The position numbers and the translations under genes were made by a program. Positions 1 to 6,574 of a stretch of 11,380 bases of DNA are shown piece after piece. Position 1 is the stretch's first letter. Every line of letters begins with the position of its first letter. This stretch comes from Paracoccaceae bacterium. GTDB taxonomy: Bacteria; Pseudomonadota; Alphaproteobacteria; Rhodobacterales; Rhodobacteraceae. The notes under the pieces were generated by a model that was not told the DNA's origin, ran no database searches, and saw only the letters and a list, made by a program, of their open reading frames with translations. The stretch is from positions 1 through 11,380 of the forward strand of contig SBFT01000066.1 in NCBI GenBank assembly GCA_006227805.1. The letters are read 5' to 3'.

Positions 1-248
1 GCCTGCGCATGGGGATTTCCTGGAAGGACATGGGCGTCACCAACCTGCCCACCGGCCAGCCCGTGATGCATGTCACCGGCTGGGCCGCGGAACGCCTGCG
101 CGAGATGACGCCCGCGGGCCACAGGGCGGTCATCCATGTCTCGCTGACCGACGACCACCCCTGGGCGCAGGCCTTCGTGGTGATCGAGGCCTTCCCCGAG
201 GGCGAGGACGCGCCTGTCTTGACTTACCCCGGCCCCGCCCGCATGTAG
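1..248 (+). CDS. acpS: Holo-[acyl-carrier-protein] synthase, C-terminal part (5' end outside window)
   Basis: AcpS moves the 4'-phosphopantetheine group from CoA to a serine of apo-ACP, which activates ACP for fatty-acid synthesis in the cytoplasm. The frame is open from base 3 to the TAG at 246-248, giving about 82 residues of a family usually near 140, so the N-terminal half with the metal-binding Asp/Glu residues is missing. The visible part begins LRMGISWKDM, the AcpS segment following the conserved glutamate/lysine helix, and ends with the typical strand SLTDDHPWAQAFVVIEAF, followed by a short tail. The internal ATG at 9 is not the true start. The next gene is lepB, and acpS-lepB-rnc is a familiar alphaproteobacterial order, which supports the call. 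Family assignment rests on motif recognition; a 4'-phosphopantetheinyl transferase of another type is unlikely at this locus. Confidence 0.88.
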   Translation, partial: LRMGISWKDMGVTNLPTGQPVMHVTGWAAERLREMTPAGHRAVIHVSLTDDHPWAQAFVVIEAFPEGEDAPVLTYPGPARM

Positions 249-291
249 CGCGCGACCTGTGACAAAGCCTGGATCCCGACTGCAACGCGAT

Positions 292-297
292 GGAGGG
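292..297 (+). promoter_or_regulatory. Ribosome binding site that favours the 302 start of lepB
   Basis: GGAGGG lies four bases before the ATG at 302. The in-frame ATG at 290 would place this site inside the coding region and has no comparable site before it (preceding bases GACTGCAACGCG). The 302 start is therefore preferred. The 54 bases between acpS and lepB show no clear terminator, so lepB is probably co-transcribed with acpS. Confidence 0.6.
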
Positions 298-301
298 CCG
301 G

Positions 302-1141
302 ATGGCCGCGAGTGACAAGAAGAAGCCCGGTTTCATCGTCGAGACCGTCAAGACCATCGTCTATGCGCTGCTGATCGCGGGCGTCTTCCGCACCGTCTTC
401 TTCCAGCCGTTCTGGATTCCGTCCGGCTCGATGAAGGAAACGCTGCTGATCGGCGATTTCCTCTTCGTCAACAAGATGGCCTATGGCTACAGCTTCGCGT
501 CCTGCCCCAGCGTGCGCATCGCCTCGCTGGGCATCGACATCGACGCCGAAGACCTCTGCGGGTTCCTCAAGGGCGGCAACGAGCGCATCCTCGGCCGCGA
601 ACCCGAGCGCGGCGATGTCGTCGTCTTCCGCCACCCGGTCACGGGGCGTGACTTCATCAAGCGCGTGGTCGGCCTTCCGGGCGAGCGCATCCAGATGAAG
701 GACGGCGTCCTGCATATCGACGACGTGCCTGTCGAGGTGCGCGACGACGGCGTGTTCGAGGAAGTGGTCGAACCCCAGGGCCCCGGCCGGGTCCGGCCGC
801 GCTGCGAGAACGGCGTGGTGGGTCAGGGCGGCATCTGCGAGAAATCGCGCCAGGTCGAGGTTCTGCCCAATGGCCGCGAGCACACGATCCTGAACATCGA
901 GACCCGCTCGACCGACAATACCGGCGTCTACACCGTGCCTGCGGGGCATTACTTCTTCATCGGCGACAACCGCGACAATTCCTCGGATTCGCGCATCCCC
1001 CAGACGGCGGGCGGCGTGGGCTTCGTGCCTTACGAGAACCTTGTGGGCCGGGCCGACCGCATCCTGTTCTCGTCCGGGGGCACGTCGCTGTTCGCCTTCT
1101 GGACCTGGCGCGGCGACCGGTATTTCAAGAAGATCGAATGA
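302..1141 (+). CDS. lepB: Signal peptidase I (leader peptidase)
   Basis: LepB is the membrane serine protease that removes Sec and Tat signal peptides on the outer face of the inner membrane. The 279-residue protein has one N-terminal membrane segment (about 14-34). The catalytic serine is S43 in PSGSM and the catalytic lysine is K120 in DFIKRVVGLPG. The box E motif GDNRDNSSDSR is at 221-231, so all family S26 boxes are present in order. Between boxes B and D lies an insert (about 60-100) typical of alphaproteobacterial forms, with C68 and C86. A second pair, C168 and C179, lies where E. coli LepB has its periplasmic disulfide; that equivalence is inference. An in-frame ATG at 290 would add four residues, but the ribosome binding site favours 302. 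The TGA overlaps the rnc ATG (ATGA), suggesting coupled translation. Confidence 0.95.
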   Translation: MAASDKKKPGFIVETVKTIVYALLIAGVFRTVFFQPFWIPSGSMKETLLIGDFLFVNKMAYGYSFASCPSVRIASLGIDIDAEDLCGFLKGGNERILGREPERGDVVVFRHPVTGRDFIKRVVGLPGERIQMKDGVLHIDDVPVEVRDDGVFEEVVEPQGPGRVRPRCENGVVGQGGICEKSRQVEVLPNGREHTILNIETRSTDNTGVYTVPAGHYFFIGDNRDNSSDSRIPQTAGGVGFVPYENLVGRADRILFSSGGTSLFAFWTWRGDRYFKKIE

Positions 1142-1827
1142 AGCTCTCGGGTGAGTTGCAGGCCTTCGAGGCCCGGATCGGACACCGTTTCGCCGACCCG
1201 TCCCTGCTGATCTGCGCGGTCACCCATGCGTCCGTCGCGGCCCCCCAGCGCGAGGACAACCAGAGGCTGGAATTCCTGGGCGACCGGGTGCTGGGCCTGG
1301 TCATGGCCGAGGCTCTGCTGGAGGACGACACCGACGCGCGCGAAGGCCAGCTGGCACCGCGCTTCAACGCGCTGGTGCGCAAGGAAACCTGCGCCGATGT
1401 CGCGCGCGAGATCGACCTGGGCGCGGTCCTGCGGCTGGGCCGGTCCGAGATGCTGTCGGGCGGGCGGCGCAAGCAGGCGCTTCTGGGCGACGCGATGGAG
1501 GCGGTGATCGCCGCCGTCTACCGCGACGGCGGTTTCGCCGCCGCCAAGGCGATGGTTCTGCGTCTCTGGGGGGCGCGGATCGCGGGCGTCGAGGCGGATG
1601 CCCGCGACGCCAAGACCGCCTTGCAGGAATGGGCCCAGGCGCGCGGGATGCCGCCGCCCACCTATGTCGAGACGGCGCGCTCGGGGCCCGATCACGCGCC
1701 CGAATTCACGATCGAGGCGCGGCTTCAGGACGGCACAAGGGTCCATGCCCATGCCGGGTCCAAGCGGCAGGCCGAACAGGCGGCCGCGCGCGCGATGCTA
1801 ACGCAGGTCGAAGCGCGCGGCGCATGA
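1138..1827 (+). CDS. rnc: Ribonuclease III
   Basis: RNase III cleaves double-stranded RNA with Mg2+ and matures the rRNA precursor and many mRNAs. The 229-residue product has the usual two-domain layout. The nuclease domain (about 5-150) carries the signature RLEFLGDRVLG, with metal ligands E45 and D49, and the second acidic pair D118 and E121 in GDAMEAV. The dsRNA-binding domain (about 156-227) runs from DAKTALQEWAQ to the basic helix GSKRQAEQAAARAML. The arginine in GDRVLG replaces the more common serine; I believe this is usual in the order, and it is not a catalytic position. Both ends use ATGA overlaps, with lepB upstream and the permease downstream. Length matches the family, and I see no frameshift. 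Confidence 0.96.
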   Translation: MKLSGELQAFEARIGHRFADPSLLICAVTHASVAAPQREDNQRLEFLGDRVLGLVMAEALLEDDTDAREGQLAPRFNALVRKETCADVAREIDLGAVLRLGRSEMLSGGRRKQALLGDAMEAVIAAVYRDGGFAAAKAMVLRLWGARIAGVEADARDAKTALQEWAQARGMPPPTYVETARSGPDHAPEFTIEARLQDGTRVHAHAGSKRQAEQAAARAMLTQVEARGA

Positions 1828-2708
1828 TGGCCCGGTCGCTGGCGGACCTTTCCCCCGATCTGCGCGGCGCGGCCTTCATGGTGCTGTCGATGGCGGCCTT
1901 CGCGGTCGAGGATGTGTTCTTCAAGGCCGCCACCGCGCGCCTGCCCGTGGGCATGGCCCTGCTGGGGGTGGGCCTTGGGGGCCTTGCGATCTTCGCCCTT
2001 CTGTCCCTGCGTGCGGGCGAACGCATCTGGCACCCCGCGATCCTGACGCCGCCCCTGCTGATCCGGACGGGTTTCGAGATCGCCGGTCGGCTGGGGTATG
2101 GGCTGGCGCTGGCCCTGACGCCCTTGTCCAGCACATCCGCCATCCTGCAGGCGGCCCCCCTGGTGGTGACGCTGGGCGCGGTGCTGGTCTTCGGCGAGCG
2201 CGTCGGCTGGCGGCGCTGGAGCGCGATCGGTCTGGGCTTCCTCGGCGTGCTGATCATCCTGCGTCCGGGGCTCGACGCGTTCGAGCCCGCGTCGCTGTTC
2301 GCGGTGATGGGCATGATCGGCTTCGCCGCGCGGGATCTCGCGACGCGCGCCAGCCCGCCCGCGATGTCGATGGCGCAACTGGGCAGCCTGGGCTTTGCCG
2401 TTCTCGTGGTGGCGGGGCTGGTCCACATGGTCTGGACCGGTCAGGCCGCGGTCCTGCCCGGCGCGGCGGATGCCGCCCGTCTGGCGGCGGCGGCCATCTT
2501 CGGGGCGCTGGCCTATGGCGCGCTGACCTTCGCCATGCGCAGCGGCGCGATCGCGGCGGTGGCGCCCTTCCGCTATACCCGGCTGATCTTCGCCTTCGCC
2601 CTGGCCTACCTGGTCTTCGGCGAGCGCCCCGACGCGGCCACCTGGGCAGGCTGCGCGCTGATCGTGGCAAGCGGCCTCTATACCCTGTCGCGGCAGGGGC
2701 GCGCTTGA
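1824..2708 (+). CDS. EamA/DMT-superfamily permease, substrate unknown
   Basis: This 294-residue protein is a member of the drug/metabolite transporter (DMT) superfamily with two EamA repeats, expected to form ten membrane helices in the inner membrane. Repeat 1 spans about 14-147 and ends in LVFGERVGWRRWSAIG followed by GVLIILRPG. Repeat 2 spans about 155-290 and ends in LVFGERPDAATWAG. The repeated F-G-E-R element before the last helix pair is the hallmark of the family. The start is one of two adjacent ATGs (1824 or 1827). The first overlaps the rnc stop as ATGA and there is no clear separate ribosome binding site, which suggests translation depends on rnc. The open frame continues upstream to 1629, but that part lies inside rnc and is dismissed. 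Members export amino acids, riboflavin, purines and other metabolites, and the sequence does not reveal which applies here. Its place between rnc and era is unusual. Confidence 0.9.
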   Translation: MMARSLADLSPDLRGAAFMVLSMAAFAVEDVFFKAATARLPVGMALLGVGLGGLAIFALLSLRAGERIWHPAILTPPLLIRTGFEIAGRLGYGLALALTPLSSTSAILQAAPLVVTLGAVLVFGERVGWRRWSAIGLGFLGVLIILRPGLDAFEPASLFAVMGMIGFAARDLATRASPPAMSMAQLGSLGFAVLVVAGLVHMVWTGQAAVLPGAADAARLAAAAIFGALAYGALTFAMRSGAIAAVAPFRYTRLIFAFALAYLVFGERPDAATWAGCALIVASGLYTLSRQGRA

Positions 2709-2756
2709 GGCTGGAAGCGCGCGGCGTTTTCGGTTACGAGCCGCCCTTGGCAACCC

Positions 2757-2762
2757 GAGGAG
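2757..2762 (+). promoter_or_regulatory. Ribosome binding site of era
   Basis: GAGGAG sits eight bases before the ATG at 2771, an ideal spacing. It rules against extending era upstream to 2705, where the frame stays open but would add 22 residues absent from Era proteins. The 62 bases between the permease stop and era contain no evident terminator. Confidence 0.7.
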
Positions 2763-2770
2763 CCCACCTG

Positions 2771-3679
2771 ATGACCACGCGCGCCGGATTCGTCGCCCTG
2801 ATCGGCGAGCCCAATGCGGGCAAGTCCACGCTGATGAACCGCATGGTGGGTGCGAAAGTGTCCATCGTGACCCACAAGGTGCAGACCACCCGCGCGCGCA
2901 TCCGCGGCGTGGCGATGGAGGGGGAGGCGCAGATCGTCTTCGTCGACACGCCGGGCCTGTTCCAGCCGCGCCGGCGACTGGACCGCGCCATGGTGGCGGC
3001 GGCCTGGGCGGGCGCGGCGGATGCCGACGTGATCGTCCTGATGGTCGAGGCCCATCGCGGGGTGACGCCGGGGGTCGAGCGCATCCTGGAAGGCCTGGCG
3101 CAGATGCCGAAGGGCCGCGTCGTCGCGCTGGCCATCAACAAGATCGACCGGGTCGAGGCGCCGGTCCTGCTGGGCCTGAGCGAGACGCTGAACGCGGCCT
3201 ATCCTTTCGCGCGGACCTTCATGATCTCGGCCGAGCGTGGCCATGGCGTCGACGACCTGCGCCGCTGGCTGGCGACGCAACTGCCCGAGAGCCCCTGGCT
3301 CTACCCCGAGGACCAGCTGGCCGATCTGCCGATGCGCATGATCGCGGCCGAGATGACGCGCGAGAAGCTGACCTTGCGCCTGCACCAGGAACTGCCCTAC
3401 CAGCTGACGGTCGAGACCGAGGCCTGGGAGGAACGTCCCGACGGATCGGCGCGCGTCGACCAGGTCATCTATGTCGCGCGCGACGGGCACAAGGGGATCG
3501 TGCTGGGCAAGAAGGGCGAGACGATCAAGGCGGTGGGCCAGGCCGCGCGCCAGGAGCTTGAGGAGTTCCTGGGCCGCAAGGTGCACCTGTTCCTGCAGGT
3601 GAAGGTGCGGCCCAACTGGCAGGACGAGGCCGAGCGCTATTCCGAGATGGGACTGGATTTCAGGGACGGGAACGCGTGA
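2771..3679 (+). CDS. era: GTPase Era (16S rRNA / 30S subunit assembly)
   Basis: Era is an essential GTP-switch protein that binds the 3' end of 16S rRNA and guides late 30S assembly. The 302-residue length matches the family. In the GTPase domain (about 6-175) the G1 loop is GEPNAGKS at 12-19, G2 lies in QTTR (38-41), G3 is DTPG at 59-62, G4 is NKID at 123-126 and G5 is SA at 153-154. The C-terminal KH domain (about 210-290) has the RNA-binding loop GKKG at 246-249. A GAGGAG ribosome binding site fixes the start. The stop overlaps the GTG start of the DUF1491 gene (GTGA). Era next to rnc and recO is a common bacterial order. Nothing in the protein is unusual. Confidence 0.97.
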   Translation: MTTRAGFVALIGEPNAGKSTLMNRMVGAKVSIVTHKVQTTRARIRGVAMEGEAQIVFVDTPGLFQPRRRLDRAMVAAAWAGAADADVIVLMVEAHRGVTPGVERILEGLAQMPKGRVVALAINKIDRVEAPVLLGLSETLNAAYPFARTFMISAERGHGVDDLRRWLATQLPESPWLYPEDQLADLPMRMIAAEMTREKLTLRLHQELPYQLTVETEAWEERPDGSARVDQVIYVARDGHKGIVLGKKGETIKAVGQAARQELEEFLGRKVHLFLQVKVRPNWQDEAERYSEMGLDFRDGNA

Positions 3680-4005
3680 CGCGGCTGGCCTCGGGGTTCT
3701 GGGTCCAGGCCTACCTGGCGCGGCTGCGGCAGCATGACATTCCCGCCTTCGTGACGGCGCATGGCGACGACACGGGCGGCGCGGTGCTGGTCAAGCTGAA
3801 CACGCTCGACGGCCGGGCGGCGGCGTTTCAGCGGTCCTTCGATCTGGCGACAGGCGCGCGCGCCTGGGTGGTCCTGGCCGAGGGCGAGGAGGCGGCGGTC
3901 GATGCTGCCGTGGCGCGCCAGCGCGGGTTCGATCCGGACCTGTGGGTGATCGAGGTCGAGGACCGCGGCGGTCGGCACCTGCTGGGGCAGGAGGGGCTGG
4001 AGTAG
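3676..4005 (+). CDS. DUF1491 family protein, function unknown
   Basis: This small 109-residue protein matches, as I recall it, the alphaproteobacterial DUF1491 family. Recognisable elements are the opening RLASGFWVQAYLARLR, the strand GGAVLVKLNTLDG and the closing RQRGFDPDLWVIEVEDR with GRHLL. It has no signal peptide and no membrane segment, so it is probably cytoplasmic. The start is GTG at 3676, overlapping the era TGA by four bases; no ATG in the first part of the frame gives a better start. This overlap suggests coupled translation and shared stoichiometry with era. No biochemical role is known to me. Its position between era and recO hints at RNA or ribosome biology, but that is guilt by association only. 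Confidence 0.82.
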   Translation: MTRLASGFWVQAYLARLRQHDIPAFVTAHGDDTGGAVLVKLNTLDGRAAAFQRSFDLATGARAWVVLAEGEEAAVDAAVARQRGFDPDLWVIEVEDRGGRHLLGQEGLE

Positions 4006-4092
4006 CGCCGGGGGTTCCACCCGTCGCCATCCGGGCCCGAACCAGTGGCGCCACAGATGGCTGACCCCCGGGCGTATTTGGGACCAGAAAGA
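4006..4092 (+). repeat. Intergenic hairpin element with Rhodobacterales-type tail
   Basis: This 87-base stretch fills most of the DUF1491/recO gap. The outer arms are CGCCGGGGGT (4006-4015) and ACCCCCGGGCG (4064-4074), which pair fully apart from one bulged base. A nested pair is GCCATC (4026-4031) with GATGGC (4056-4061). Inside lie two perfect short palindromes, CGGGCCCG (4032-4039) and GTGGCGCCAC (4045-4054). It is followed by CGTATTTGGGACCAGAAAGA (4073-4092), which is AT-richer than the surroundings. From memory, G-rich arm plus C-rich arm plus a GTATTTGG..CAGAA/GAAGA tail recurs between genes in many Rhodobacterales genomes; I cannot check copy number here. It has no T-run, so it is not a classical terminator. 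It could act as mRNA-stability or attenuation structure between DUF1491 and recO. Confidence 0.55.
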
Positions 4093-4135
4093 GGCGGCGC
4101 TTGCGCTTTTGCGCGGGGCGGGGAAGGGTCGGCGC

Positions 4136-4861
4136 ATGGAATGGCGCGGCGAAGGGATATTGCTGTCGGTCAGGCGGCATGGCGAAAGTGCCGCCATCAT
4201 CGACGTGTTCACCGAAGCGCAGGGGCGTCATGCGGGCGTGGTGCGCGGTGGTGCCAGCCGGAAGATCGCGCCGATCCTGCAACCCGGCGCGCAGCTGGAC
4301 GTGGCCTGGCGCGCGCGGCTCGAGGATCATATCGGGGTCTTCAGCGTCGATCTGGTGCGGTCGCGCGCGGTGCAGGCGATGGGGGGACGGCTGGCGCTGG
4401 CGGGGCTGAACGCGGTCACCGCGCTGATCGCCTTCTGCCTGCCCGAGCGCGAGCCGCATCCCCCGCTCTATCGCCGGACGATGGGCCTTCTGGACCTGCT
4501 GGGTCAGGATGATCTCTGGCCGCTGGCCTATCTGCGCTGGGAAATGGCGCTGCTTGAGGAAACCGGTTTCGGTCTGGACCTGTCCGCCTGCGCGGTCACC
4601 GGGGCGACCGAGGGGCTGGAGCATGTCTCGCCCCGGACGGGACGCGCGGTGTCGCGCGCAGGGGCGGGGGAGTGGGTGGATCGCCTGCTGCCGCTGCCGC
4701 CGGTGATGCGGGGGCAGGGCGAGGCCGGTGATGCCGAGATCGTCGCGGCGCTGGGGGTCACGGGCCATTTCCTGACCGAGAAACTGGCCAGGAGCCTGGG
4801 CAACCGACCGGTGCCGCAGGCGCGGGGACGTCTGATCGACGAGATGGCGCGGCGGGTCTGA
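4136..4861 (+). CDS. recO: DNA repair protein RecO
   Basis: RecO works with RecR, and often RecF, to load RecA on SSB-coated single-stranded DNA during gap repair. The 241-residue length is normal. The N-terminal OB-fold region (about 1-80) starts MEWRGEGILLSVRRHGESAA with IIDVFTE and HAGVVRGG following. The helical C-terminal domain contains LRWEMALLEETGFGLDL and the segment SACAVTG...VSPRTGRAVS. In many RecO proteins this segment carries a Cys-x2-Cys zinc site. Here C152 is kept but the second position is T155, so the zinc site appears lost. The ATG at 4136 follows a G/A-rich stretch (GGGGAAGGG) and gives the standard N-terminus; an in-frame TTG at 4109 is less likely. The stop lies 15 bases from the stop of mcd on the other strand. 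Confidence 0.93.
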   Translation: MEWRGEGILLSVRRHGESAAIIDVFTEAQGRHAGVVRGGASRKIAPILQPGAQLDVAWRARLEDHIGVFSVDLVRSRAVQAMGGRLALAGLNAVTALIAFCLPEREPHPPLYRRTMGLLDLLGQDDLWPLAYLRWEMALLEETGFGLDLSACAVTGATEGLEHVSPRTGRAVSRAGAGEWVDRLLPLPPVMRGQGEAGDAEIVAALGVTGHFLTEKLARSLGNRPVPQARGRLIDEMARRV

Positions 4862-4876
4862 CGCCGCGCCCTCCGG

Positions 4877-6574
4877 TCAGCCGAGGAGCCTTCTTGCGAT
4901 CACCTGCGCCTGGATTTCCGCGGCACCCTCGAAGATGTTGAGGATGCGGGCGTCGCAGAGAACGCGGCTGATCCTGTATTCCAGCGCGAAGCCGTTGCCG
5001 CCATGGATCTGAAGGCCGTTGTCGGCCGCCGCCCAGGCGACGCGCGCGCCCAGGAGTTTCGCCATCCCGGCCTCGAGATCGCAGCGGCGGCCTTCGTCCT
5101 TCTCGAAGGCGCTGAAATAGGTGAGCTGGCGCGCGACGGTCAGTTCGACGGCCATCATCGCCAGCTTGCTGGCGACGCGCGGGAAGGCGATCAGGGGCTT
5201 GCCGAACTGCTTGCGGTCCTCGGCATATTGCATGGCGATGTCGAGGGCCGATTGCGCAACGCCCACGGCGCGCGCCGCCGTCTGGATGCGGGCGCTTTCG
5301 AAGGTTTCCATCAGCTGCTTGAAGCCGCGGCCTTCCTCGCCGCCCAGCAGGTTCTCGGCCTTCACATGGAAGTTGTCGAAGGCCAGTTCGTATTCCTTCA
5401 TGCCGCGATAGCCCAGGACCTCGATCTCGCCGCCGGTCATGCCGGGGGTGGGGAAGGGGTCCGCGTCGGTGCCGGGCGTCTTTTCCGCCAGGAACATCGA
5501 CAGGCCGCGGTAATCGGTGGTCGCGGGATCGGTGCGGGCGAGCAGCGTCATCACATGGGTGCGCGCAGCATGGGTGATCCAGGTCTTGTTGCCGGTGATC
5601 CGGTAATCGCCGGTCGCGTCCTTGACGGCGCGGGTGCGCAGGGCGCCCAGGTCCGATCCGGTGTTCGGTTCGGTGAAGACGGCGGTGGGCAGGATCTCGG
5701 CGCTGGCGATCTTCGGCAGCCAGTGGGCCTTCTGGGCCTCGGTCCCGCCGGCGATGATCAGTTCCGCCGCGATCTCGGACCGCGTGCCGAGGCTACCCAC
5801 GCCGATATAGCCGCGCGAAAGCTCTTCCGAGACCACGCACATCGAGGCCTTGGACAGGCCCAGGCCGCCGAATTCCTCGGGGATGGTCAGGCCGAAGACG
5901 CCCATTTCGGCCAGTTCCTCGATCACCTCGATCGGGATCAGTTCGTCCTTGAGGTGCCAGTCATGGGCGAAGGGTTCGACCTTCTCCAGCGCGTAGCGGC
6001 GGAATTGTTCGCGGATCATCTCGAGTTCGTCATCCAGGCCGCTTGCGCCGAAGATCACGTTGGCCTTCTGCTCCTGCATCAGGGCGACGAGGCGCAGGCG
6101 CGCGGCCTGGGTGTTCCCCCCCTGCATCAGCAGGACGACTTCCGGCGAGGAGAGTCCGCCCAGGTCGTCGGCGCGCAGGCCCATGTCCTGCGGGCGCAGG
6201 ATCTCGGCCTGGTTCATCTGGATGCCGCCGCGGATCTGCGAGAGATACTCGCCGAAGGCGATCTGGTGGATGATCTGTTCGATTTCGCCGAACTTGCCCT
6301 GGGCCTGCAGTTTCTCGGCCCAGGCCTGCATCTGGCGCAGGGATTCGACGTAGGTCGCCAGCCAGGCGAGGCCATGCGCGGCGGTCTGCTCGGCCTCGAT
6401 CAGGGTGTTCGAGACGCGGCCGCCTTCGCTGACCATGTCGCGCACGCGGTCGCGGGCGAGCGCCAGCACGGCTTCGGCCGGGGCCAGCGCGCCGCGCGTC
6501 AGCGCCAGCAGGTCGGGAAGGATCACGGGTGCGGCGATCGTCATGTCCTGTCCGTCATGGGCCATGTCATTCAT
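4877..6574 (-). CDS. mcd: (2S)-Methylsuccinyl-CoA dehydrogenase (ethylmalonyl-CoA pathway)
   Basis: Mcd is an FAD-dependent acyl-CoA dehydrogenase that oxidises (2S)-methylsuccinyl-CoA to mesaconyl-CoA in the ethylmalonyl-CoA pathway, which assimilates acetyl-CoA. The 565-residue protein is about 180 residues longer than ordinary acyl-CoA dehydrogenases (near 380). The extra part is a mostly helical N-terminal domain (1-180), characteristic of the Mcd subfamily. The core (182-565) has the signature TEPNTGSD (301-308), FESARIQTAARAVGVAQ, YAEDRKQFGKPL, and the C-terminal signature QIHGGNGF (522-529) with NIFEGAAEIQ. E549 aligns with the catalytic base of medium-chain enzymes, while the isovaleryl-CoA-dehydrogenase base position appears to be alanine (A428); that alignment is by eye. 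The start may be 6574, or 6565 with AGGA eight bases before it. An isovaleryl- or other branched-chain enzyme is a weaker alternative because of the extension. Confidence 0.85.
   Translation of the reverse strand: MNDMAHDGQDMTIAAPVILPDLLALTRGALAPAEAVLALARDRVRDMVSEGGRVSNTLIEAEQTAAHGLAWLATYVESLRQMQAWAEKLQAQGKFGEIEQIIHQIAFGEYLSQIRGGIQMNQAEILRPQDMGLRADDLGGLSSPEVVLLMQGGNTQAARLRLVALMQEQKANVIFGASGLDDELEMIREQFRRYALEKVEPFAHDWHLKDELIPIEVIEELAEMGVFGLTIPEEFGGLGLSKASMCVVSEELSRGYIGVGSLGTRSEIAAELIIAGGTEAQKAHWLPKIASAEILPTAVFTEPNTGSDLGALRTRAVKDATGDYRITGNKTWITHAARTHVMTLLARTDPATTDYRGLSMFLAEKTPGTDADPFPTPGMTGGEIEVLGYRGMKEYELAFDNFHVKAENLLGGEEGRGFKQLMETFESARIQTAARAVGVAQSALDIAMQYAEDRKQFGKPLIAFPRVASKLAMMAVELTVARQLTYFSAFEKDEGRRCDLEAGMAKLLGARVAWAAADNGLQIHGGNGFALEYRISRVLCDARILNIFEGAAEIQAQVIARRLLG

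Noticed and set aside
290..301. ATG at 290 as the lepB start
   Set aside because: It would place the GGAGGG site inside the gene and has no site of its own; it cannot be strictly excluded.
224..949. A 241-residue - strand open frame opposite lepB
   Set aside because: It is the mirror of a well-supported signal peptidase gene and shows no motif.
1629..1823. Upstream extension of the permease frame into rnc
   Set aside because: It lies inside the rnc dsRNA-binding domain, and the encoded residues are hydrophilic and unlike EamA proteins.
4109..4135. TTG start extending recO by nine residues
   Set aside because: The ATG at 4136 gives the standard RecO N-terminus with a purine-rich site before it.
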